Of a stretch of 64,000 nt of DNA, positions 57,268 to 64,000 are shown piece by piece. Position numbers and translations under genes: made by a program. Below the pieces are notes generated by a model. That model was not told the origin of the DNA. It made no database searches and was given only the letters and a program-made list of their open reading frames with translations. The DNA is from UPXZ01 sp049840795 (GTDB taxonomy: Bacteria; Bacteroidota; Bacteroidia; Bacteroidales; Paludibacteraceae): the NCBI GenBank assembly GCA_049840795.1, contig JASGJK010000026.1, positions 1 to 64,000 on the forward strand. Direction: 5' to 3'. Each line of letters starts with the position of its first letter. The first letter of the stretch is position 1.

Positions 57268-57299
57268 TTTTGTAATTTGGAGAAAAAATAGTAATTTTG
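57268..57299 (+). promoter_or_regulatory. Promoter of gap
   Basis: -33 TTTTGT at 57268-57273 and -7 TAATTTTG at 57292-57299, 19 bp apart, 41 bp ahead of the start. Good match to the Bacteroidota consensus. Confidence 0.75.
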
Positions 57300-57340
57300 C
57301 ATCGCTTTTCAAGAAACTTAATTTTTAAAAACTTAATAAA

Positions 57341-58339
57341 ATGATTAAAGTAGGTATTAATGGTTTTGGACGCATCGGACGTTTAGTTTTCCGTGCCGCT
57401 CAAGGAAGAAATGATATCCAGATTGTAGGTATCAACGATTTGATCAGTGTTGACTATATGGCTTATATGCTTCGTTACGATTCAGTTCACGGACAATTCA
57501 AAGGAACTGTTGAAGTAAAAGACGGACATTTGGTTGTAAACGGAAACATTATCCGCGTAACTGCAGAAAAAGACCCTGCAAACTTAAAATGGAATGAAGT
57601 TGGTGCAGAATACGTAGTTGAATCTACCGGTCTTTTTCTTACAAAAGAAACTGCAGAAGCTCATATTAAAGCAGGAGCAAAACGCGTTGTAATGTCAGCT
57701 CCTTCAAAAGACGATACCCCAATGTTCGTTTGCGGTGTAAATACCGACACGTATGCCGGTCAACCTATCGTTTCTAACGCTTCTTGTACTACAAACTGCT
57801 TGGCTCCTATCGCTAAAGTAATCAACGATAAATTCGGAATGGTAGAAGGTTTAATGACTACTGTACACGCTACGACCGCAACTCAAAAAACAGTTGACGG
57901 ACCTTCGGCTAAAGACTGGAGAGGTGGACGCGCCGCATCAGGTAACATCATACCTTCATCCACCGGAGCTGCAAAAGCAGTAGGCGTTGTTATACCCGAA
58001 TTAAACAAAAAACTGACCGGTATGTCATTCCGCGTTCCAACATTGGACGTTTCTGTAGTTGACTTAACTTGTACGTTGGCTAAATCTGCTACTTATGCAG
58101 AAATTTGCGCTGCAATGAAAGAAGCTTCTGAAACTTATCTGAAAGGAATTCTTGGATACACCGAAGACGAAGTTGTTTCTTCTGACTTTGTGGGAGACGC
58201 ACGTACTTCTATTTTTGACGCTAAAGCAGGTATCGCTTTAACTGACAAATTCGTAAAAGTAGTTAGCTGGTATGACAATGAATGGGGTTACTCCAACAAA
58301 GTACTTGACCTTATCGCTGTAATGGATAAAGTTAAATAA
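57341..58339 (+). CDS. gap: Glyceraldehyde-3-phosphate dehydrogenase, type I
   Basis: 332 residues. NAD-binding MIKVGINGFGRIGRLVFRAA, catalytic Cys in the ASCTTNCLAP signature, TVHATTATQKTVDGPSAKDWRGGR, GAAKAVGVVIPELN, and SWYDNEWGYSNKVLDL. Intact. Codon use is strongly biased, as for a highly expressed glycolytic gene. Confidence 0.97.
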   Translation: MIKVGINGFGRIGRLVFRAAQGRNDIQIVGINDLISVDYMAYMLRYDSVHGQFKGTVEVKDGHLVVNGNIIRVTAEKDPANLKWNEVGAEYVVESTGLFLTKETAEAHIKAGAKRVVMSAPSKDDTPMFVCGVNTDTYAGQPIVSNASCTTNCLAPIAKVINDKFGMVEGLMTTVHATTATQKTVDGPSAKDWRGGRAASGNIIPSSTGAAKAVGVVIPELNKKLTGMSFRVPTLDVSVVDLTCTLAKSATYAEICAAMKEASETYLKGILGYTEDEVVSSDFVGDARTSIFDAKAGIALTDKFVKVVSWYDNEWGYSNKVLDLIAVMDKVK

Positions 58340-58484
58340 TTCTACTGAATTAAACTGAATATAAAGAACTCCGAAAAATTTAAATTTCGGAGTTCTTGTT
58401 TTAAACCCAAGTAATGTAAATTCATTGGTAATAAACGCCAGAAAAACAAGACTGTTTGTTAAATTATACTGTTTGTTAAAGAAG

Positions 58485-58762
58485 TTGGTTTAATCGTTAA
58501 TCGTGTGAAAGTGAATAAAATTCATCTAAAACAAGTTTGTTTATTTTATAAAAATCAAGACATCAGGGCTACGCCCCTTTAATGTACATGAATTATATTC
58601 TATAAAGATGTCAGGGCTAAAGCCCCTGATTTGGAATCAATTAAGCAGCATAGCTGTGATATCTTGGTAAAATGCGTAGTAAGAATTAGTTTTTGAGGGG
58701 CGTAGCCCTGATATCTTTATAGAGATCAAATTTGTTTCTCACACGATTAATGATTAAACCAA
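58485..58762. repeat. Nested palindromic element with 24-bp ends
   Basis: Outer ends TTGGTTTAATCGTTAATCGT (58485) and the complement near 58739-58762 pair over 24 bp with one mismatch. Inside, CAGGGCTACGCCCC or CAGGGCTAAAGCCCC occurs at about 58565 and 58612, and inverted (GGGGCGTAGCCCTG) at about 58697. It looks like a REP/MITE-type repeat; no gene lies within. The 58340-58484 part holds a small hairpin after gap (AACTCCGAAA...TTTCGGAGTT at about 58367-58395, likely terminator). Confidence 0.7.
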
Positions 58763-58889
58763 AAAGTTAAGATGACTTCATTATAAATTCTCTCTATTAG
58801 ATAGCATAAAAAATACAGATTCACAAGAATATTGTTTACTTTTGTTGTCGAGATTTGTCAAGATTTAAACAACAGCCATTCATTCATTT

Positions 58890-60911
58890 ATGTACAAAAA
58901 GTCCGTCATAATAATACTGATATTTTACATATCGTTTATTTTTTCTGCCTTTTCGTCACCTAAAAAGAAAATATACATTACGCTCGACACTTCCGGAAGT
59001 ATGTATGGCGACAAGTATATGATTTCCAACTATACCGCCCAACTTATCTCCATCTTAGGCAGAAATGACGATGTATATCTGATTTGCAACGGGCTTGCAA
59101 AAAAAATATCGGGAAGCACTCAATCCTACAAACAGATACAATTTGATTATTCTTTAATACGCGCCAAATGGGGTGTTTCGGCACTGGGTTCGCAGATTGG
59201 AGATATAGCTGCGTTTAATAATGAATGTACCATCAATTTCAATACTGAACAATGGTTGTTTATCATTGGCGATGGAAATTGGGATAGTTACAAATATCCT
59301 GCTATTGTAGCAAATTTTGCGGATATTGTACAATCCGGAAATGTAAAGGTTTTTTTCATCCCGTATGGCAATGTTACCGATGGACATAGCGATTTTATCG
59401 ATTATCTGCGTACACTCAAAACTCCTAAAATTCTTAATGCGTCACGCGAGATACGTAACGTAATGGGAAACTGCATTATCATTTTTTCTTATCTCACCGG
59501 AAATAGCGGTAAAGACATTAAAATAAGCGCAGTTAACAATAAAACCGTAAAAATCGTCTCTCCTATTCCGGTCAAAGAATACACTCTTTTTTACCAGGAT
59601 GAAACCGATGATACACAAATCCCCATACCCATTTCTGCCGTTCAGGACTCTACATATCTGAAACTCGGTTTTATCGGTACTCCATCCACCGGCTCGTTGC
59701 GATACAAAGACAATCAAACGCTTTTGTCAGCAACTTTATGGAGTATCATAGGCACTACGTCATTGGAAGCCGACATTCCAATGTTTTTGACATTTGACAA
59801 ACCGATAGATGTCAAGAAAATGAAACTTTTCCCGGCTTATGGCATTCGTTTAAAGCAAAAAACGAACTATCTAAAAACTCAACCGGTAAAAATAAACAAT
59901 CTGAATTATACCGTTAAAATGGCTCAGCCCGCACTTTTTACCGAAACAAAGCCTACTGAAAAAAACGATACTACCGAGCAGACGAAGACTATTCTTAAAA
60001 CGAGAAAGAAAATTACAAACAATGAAAAACTTCAAACGCCCGTACTTTCTGAAACTTCAACCACCAATATCCACTTGGAGAAACACACAAACAGCGACTC
60101 TATAAATATTTACACGGCATCGGTAAAATTAAAAAACAAAATTGACACGGTAAAGTATAACATAGAAATATCGCACGGCAAACCTCTGATTTTCAAGAAA
60201 CCCACAGTGAAAATTAACAGTAATGTTATCACACTTACATTTGAACAAAGAAGCAGATGGAGTAACAAATTGATTCCAGATACTATTTCCATAGTTGCCA
60301 AGATAATACCGAAACACAAAAAAGACGATGACAACTCACCCGCATTATTAAAAAAAACATACAATATAACAGCGGCAGTTTATACCGGCAACCATCATAC
60401 GGCAAATGCCACAAACAGAATCATATTTACATCAATCTTGCTTTTATTATTTATTTATCTTTTTATTCTTTCAATAAAAGCCCGTTTTAAGAAAGGCGCA
60501 CTAATTGATTATTTTTCGATAAATAAAGCTGACCAAACCTTACTTCGGAAAAGCAGTTGGCTCGCTTGGTTAAATCGTTGGTTCAACCCGTTTGGCGCTG
60601 AAAAAAGAGAAATTATATTTTACAATGTATCAACGTCAATTACATTTGCAGCCAAGCAAACCAAATATAGTATCCGTTTTCACAAAAATGATTTTGACTC
60701 TCAACGGATGACATACAGAGAATACTCCGCTCCAAAAAACAGCCACATCGAGTTTGTCGAAAACAGAGAGTTGGTCATTAAAGGAAAATCTTCAAATTTT
60801 GTTTCGATAAAATACGACAGTGTACCTACGAAAAAAGACGATCGCTTATTGTTCCGATTTTCCGTATGGGGCGTTTCACTTATCCTATTATTCACTTTAT
60901 CACTTTTTTGA
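58890..60911 (+). CDS. von Willebrand factor A domain membrane protein
   Basis: 673 residues. N-terminal signal/anchor (VIIILIFYISFIFSAFSS). The vWA domain starts at once: KIYITLDTSGSMYGDKYMIS with the metal-binding DxSxS, QLISILGRNDDVYLICNG, and TEQWLFIIGDGNWDSYKYPA. The middle region is beta-rich (about 190-500). A membrane helix lies at about 512-530 (ILLLLFIYLFILSIKARF), then a cytoplasmic or periplasmic basic domain and a final helix. No known pathway; vWA proteins bind partners through the metal site. A TACTTTTG box is at 58837-58844. Confidence 0.75.
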   Translation: MYKKSVIIILIFYISFIFSAFSSPKKKIYITLDTSGSMYGDKYMISNYTAQLISILGRNDDVYLICNGLAKKISGSTQSYKQIQFDYSLIRAKWGVSALGSQIGDIAAFNNECTINFNTEQWLFIIGDGNWDSYKYPAIVANFADIVQSGNVKVFFIPYGNVTDGHSDFIDYLRTLKTPKILNASREIRNVMGNCIIIFSYLTGNSGKDIKISAVNNKTVKIVSPIPVKEYTLFYQDETDDTQIPIPISAVQDSTYLKLGFIGTPSTGSLRYKDNQTLLSATLWSIIGTTSLEADIPMFLTFDKPIDVKKMKLFPAYGIRLKQKTNYLKTQPVKINNLNYTVKMAQPALFTETKPTEKNDTTEQTKTILKTRKKITNNEKLQTPVLSETSTTNIHLEKHTNSDSINIYTASVKLKNKIDTVKYNIEISHGKPLIFKKPTVKINSNVITLTFEQRSRWSNKLIPDTISIVAKIIPKHKKDDDNSPALLKKTYNITAAVYTGNHHTANATNRIIFTSILLLLFIYLFILSIKARFKKGALIDYFSINKADQTLLRKSSWLAWLNRWFNPFGAEKREIIFYNVSTSITFAAKQTKYSIRFHKNDFDSQRMTYREYSAPKNSHIEFVENRELVIKGKSSNFVSIKYDSVPTKKDDRLLFRFSVWGVSLILLFTLSLF

Positions 60912-61051
60912 AATACCTGAAAACAAATTATACCAGATTATCCTCCTTACAATATATTTCTCCTCTTTTTTGACCTTTTTTTATCTGCATATCCTATCAT
61001 TAAAAATTAATTTTGCATTGTACAAATTATTATTCAATTTTATAATCTACA

Positions 61052-63547
61052 ATGAAAAAATTAAATTTTATCATTATTACCTTATTTCTCATACCTATTT
61101 CAGCATTGGCTCAAGTTTCGTTCGGAACGCCTCAAAAGATAAACAGTCATTGGAAATTCTCTTTAGGTGATATATCTTCGGCTCAAAATGTCTATTTTAA
61201 CGATAGTCAATGGAAGAACATAGATATTCCACACGATTGGAGCGTGAGTGAAAAATTAGAATCAAAAAACGCAAGTTGTATGGGATTCCTTCCGGGAGGA
61301 ATCGGATGGTACCGAAAAACACTTAATATAGCAGCAAACAAACAAGGTGAAAAGGTATATCTTTATTTTGAAGGTATTTATAACCGAAGTAAAGTGTATG
61401 TAAACGGACATTTGGTTGGAGAGCGTCCGAATGGTTATATTTCTTTTGCTTTCGATGCTACGCCATACGTGAAGTTCGGTGCTGAAAACATCATTGCCGT
61501 GCGCGTGGATCACAGTTTATCCGCAGACTCGCGCTGGTACTCAGGTTCCGGAATTTATCGTGATGTTTGGGTGGTTTACGCCAATCCGATACATATCGCG
61601 CAATGGGGAGTATATGCATATCCTGAAGTGACCGGAAACAACGCCAAACTCAACATTGAAGTGGAGGTGCAAAATGAAACAAGTGAGAATGAAAACCTGA
61701 CTGTAAAAAATGAACTGATAAATAAACAAGGAATAATCGTTGCAAAGAATGAAACAAATGTATCGGTTTCGGCAGGTAAAAACGAGACATCAAAAACAAC
61801 CTTAGTTGTTGAAAAGCCACAGTTATGGCAATTAGAAAGTCCTGATTTATACCGATTAAAAACTACGGTATTAAAAAACGGCAACATCATTGATAAATCG
61901 GTAATTACAACCGGATTCCGCACATTAGCTTTTGATCCGGATAAAGGTTTTTCGTTAAACGGGAAGAATATTAAATTAAAAGGAGTTTGCTTGCATCACG
62001 ACTTGGGAGTGCTGGGTTCAGCTCTTTATCCCGAAATATGGAAAAAAAGATTACTCACCCTCAAAGAGATAGGTGTAAATGCCATACGAACAAGCCACAA
62101 TCCACAAGCACCGGCATTTTATGACTTGTGTGATAAACTCGGGTTGCTTGTATTAAATGAAGCGTATGACGAGTGGGAATTTCCCAAGCGCAAATGGCTG
62201 CAAGGCTGGAATGTCGGCACACCGGGTTTTGAAGGCACTTCCGATATATTCAAAACGTGGGGCGAAAAAGATTTGGAAGATTTTGTACGTCGTGACCGCA
62301 ATCATCTCTCCGTTTTTGCATGGAGCATTGGCAACGAAGTGGACTACCCTAACGACCCTTATTCGCATCCGATACTCGATGGCGGTAAAGGCGGTTTTAC
62401 GCAACCTATATTTGGTGGTTATAAAAAAGATGCTCCTGACGCAATGAGGTTAGGAGTAATTGCAAAAAATCTGGTAAAAGCGGTAAAAAAACACGACAAC
62501 TCAAGACCCATTACTGCCGGATTAGCCGGTGTGGCTATGTCAAACGAAACGGAATATCCTTTTGTGCTGGATATAGCAGGCTACAACTACACCGAAAGTA
62601 AATACGATGAAGACCATAAAACATACCCTCATCGGGTTATTTTCGGCAGTGAAAACCGACACGAACTAAGCGCTTGGAAAGCCGTTACCGATAAGGAATT
62701 TGTTTTTGGACAATTTCTATGGACAGGAATCGACTATTTAGGAGAATCGGGTAAATGGCCATCCAGAGGGTTTTATTCCGGTTTAGTGGATTTTGGAGGT
62801 TATATTAAGCCACGTGGATTTTTCCGTCAGTCGTTATGGGCAGATAAACCTGTGATGTATGCCGGCACCTATCATTCGCCCTTAAAATCAAACAAAAACC
62901 AAATGAAAGATGTGTGGTCGCAATCGGAAGCCGAAAACACCCAAAATTATAGAGAAATAACTCCCTCAATGGATGCCTTTTCTATTTGGAATTACAAAGA
63001 GGGAGAATTAATTCGCGTAGTGTGCTACACAAATGCAGCAAAAGCCAAACTATTACTAAATGGTAGTGAAATAGGAAAAACCAAACCATACAACCAAGAA
63101 AACGGGATGATTTATTGGGATATTCCTTACAAAAGCGGTAAATTAGTTGCCGTTGGGTTTGATAATAACGATAAAGAAGTTAGTCGTTACGTTATTCAAA
63201 CCGCCGGTGAATCTTATGCCATAAAAATAATTGAAAATGATAAAGTTACCGTAAAAAACAATGTCGCAAAAATCACAATTCAAGTTGTTGACAAAAACGG
63301 TATAGCTGCAATGCTATCGAACGATGAAGTTACCTGCACTGTATCAAATAACGGTCAGCTCATAGGATTGGAAGCCAGTGACAATGAAGATATGGGAGAT
63401 TATACCGACAATGTACAATGTGCGTTTCACGGCAGATTGGTGGCTTATGTGAAAGCTAAAAGCAATTCAGGAAAAATAAACGTGAAATTTACAGCCCCCA
63501 AAATAATCCCTGTTGAAACGGAAGTAAATATTACTGCAAATAAATAA
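61052..63547 (+). CDS. GH2-family beta-galactosidase, secreted
   Basis: 831 residues with a signal peptide (MKKLNFIIITLFLIPISALAQ). Sugar-binding domain (WKNIDIPHDWSVSEKLE, GGIGWYRKTL, GIYNRSKVYVNGHLVGERPNGYISF), Ig-like domain, GH2 barrel (KLKGVCLHHDLGVLGSALYP, NAIRTSHNPQAPAFYDLCD, acid/base Glu in FAWSIGNEVDYP, nucleophile Glu in VIFGSENRHE, FVFGQFLWTGIDYLGE), then two C-terminal beta domains. A TAATTTTG box lies at about 61008-61015. The product hydrolyses terminal beta-galactosides; exact substrate unknown. Confidence 0.94.
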   Translation: MKKLNFIIITLFLIPISALAQVSFGTPQKINSHWKFSLGDISSAQNVYFNDSQWKNIDIPHDWSVSEKLESKNASCMGFLPGGIGWYRKTLNIAANKQGEKVYLYFEGIYNRSKVYVNGHLVGERPNGYISFAFDATPYVKFGAENIIAVRVDHSLSADSRWYSGSGIYRDVWVVYANPIHIAQWGVYAYPEVTGNNAKLNIEVEVQNETSENENLTVKNELINKQGIIVAKNETNVSVSAGKNETSKTTLVVEKPQLWQLESPDLYRLKTTVLKNGNIIDKSVITTGFRTLAFDPDKGFSLNGKNIKLKGVCLHHDLGVLGSALYPEIWKKRLLTLKEIGVNAIRTSHNPQAPAFYDLCDKLGLLVLNEAYDEWEFPKRKWLQGWNVGTPGFEGTSDIFKTWGEKDLEDFVRRDRNHLSVFAWSIGNEVDYPNDPYSHPILDGGKGGFTQPIFGGYKKDAPDAMRLGVIAKNLVKAVKKHDNSRPITAGLAGVAMSNETEYPFVLDIAGYNYTESKYDEDHKTYPHRVIFGSENRHELSAWKAVTDKEFVFGQFLWTGIDYLGESGKWPSRGFYSGLVDFGGYIKPRGFFRQSLWADKPVMYAGTYHSPLKSNKNQMKDVWSQSEAENTQNYREITPSMDAFSIWNYKEGELIRVVCYTNAAKAKLLLNGSEIGKTKPYNQENGMIYWDIPYKSGKLVAVGFDNNDKEVSRYVIQTAGESYAIKIIENDKVTVKNNVAKITIQVVDKNGIAAMLSNDEVTCTVSNNGQLIGLEASDNEDMGDYTDNVQCAFHGRLVAYVKAKSNSGKINVKFTAPKIIPVETEVNITANK

Positions 63548-63622
63548 AAAGACCTTAAGATAGTAGAGATTATATAAATTAGAATGTTATATATCTAATA
63601 TACAGAAGCTTTCAATTCTCCT

Positions 63623-63652
63623 AAGTCCCCTTTCTCCAAAGGGGACTTTTTG
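63623..63652 (+). terminator. Terminator after the GH2 gene
   Basis: AAGTCCCCTTT (63623-63633) pairs with AAAGGGGACTT (63638-63648), followed by TTT. The remaining 63653-64000 is AT-rich and shows no gene or clear signal. Confidence 0.8.
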
Positions 63653-64000
63653 CATTGTAAGTATTATTGAAGATATCCGTCCATTGTACTCCTGCATTCA
63701 CCCTTTGAAAAGGGAGCAGGGGGATTGATTTGCTTTTAACGGATTATCAATACTACAATCCTCTATTCTATATCATTTTTATAAGATTCAATAAAAAATG
63801 ATGATTTTTATATTTTTTATAGATATTATTATAATTGAATAATTCACTATAAAACGGCATATGATGCTGTAAGAGCTAAAATCGTTTATCGAATGTTTGC
63901 CGTGGTTAAAAACAACAAATTTTATAAAAAAACAATGCCTATTCTATTGTATAATCCATAAGAATAGGGCAGGCAAAGTTCTACCTTGTGTAATGCAAGA

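Noticed and set aside
1..64000. tRNA, rRNA and tmRNA genes
   Set aside because: While reading I found no cloverleaf-like or rRNA-like sequence I could support; a covariance search would be needed to be sure.

Overview
The window comes from a Bacteroidota genome, most likely the order Bacteroidales. The evidence is AT-rich DNA, repeated promoter -7 boxes of the form TAnnTTTG, type IX secretion (T9SS) C-terminal domains, glycoside hydrolases typical of glycan degraders, and gene blocks usual for Bacteroidales: rplM-rpsI-rpsB-tsf, DUF1599/DoxX-like/tpiA, and lysS-gpsA-pgi. I cannot name the genus from sequence alone.

Layout. 1-2912: the end of a secreted protein, then an mlaEFD-type lipid transport operon on the minus strand. 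3057-10850: an accessory region. An IS66 element cuts into the 3' end of a radical SAM gene. Beyond it lies a row of integron-type attC sites on the minus strand (5626-5757, 7362-7439, 7660-7773, and a half site at 9250-9271). These separate short cassettes that carry a radical SAM gene, a two-gene T9SS/SusE-like pair, an almost gene-free cassette and a TPR fragment. No integrase gene is visible. An IS110 element and an IS1595 element sit in this region. 11059-27245: mostly housekeeping genes (helicase, nadB, ribosomal proteins and EF-Ts, tsaC-like, tpiA, a DoxX-like protein, DUF1599, and a kinase-RapZ fusion). 27590-42545: a mobile-element graveyard. It contains an IS256, a 4.2-kb IS1595-type transposon with passenger genes bounded by perfect 22-bp inverted repeats, and a composite transposon made of two IS630 copies around an AAA ATPase gene. 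The composite split a subtilisin-like protease gene exactly at a TA dinucleotide. Its second IS630 copy is itself invaded by an IS256-variant element, which is in turn invaded by an IS3. 42789-64000: lysS, a DUF1016 nuclease, gpsA, pgi, an N-acetylglucosamine-kinase-like gene, GH95 and GH3 hydrolases, mnmA, a DUF3127 gene, gap, a von Willebrand A protein, and a GH2 beta-galactosidase.

Function. The 50-64 kb side looks like glycan foraging (fucosidase, beta-glucosidase, beta-galactosidase, amino-sugar kinase) linked to central sugar metabolism (pgi, gap, tpiA). The 3-42 kb side is a region of repeated insertion.

Caution on sequence quality. Many genes that should be intact, including essential ones (tpiA, mnmA, mlaE, mlaF, DUF1599, the RapZ fusion), are broken by single-base indels, some of which compensate each other. 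This points to uncorrected sequencing errors rather than real gene decay, so I annotate full gene spans across the shifts. The IS630 frameshift is different: it is the same in both copies, lies on a run of eight A, and looks programmed.
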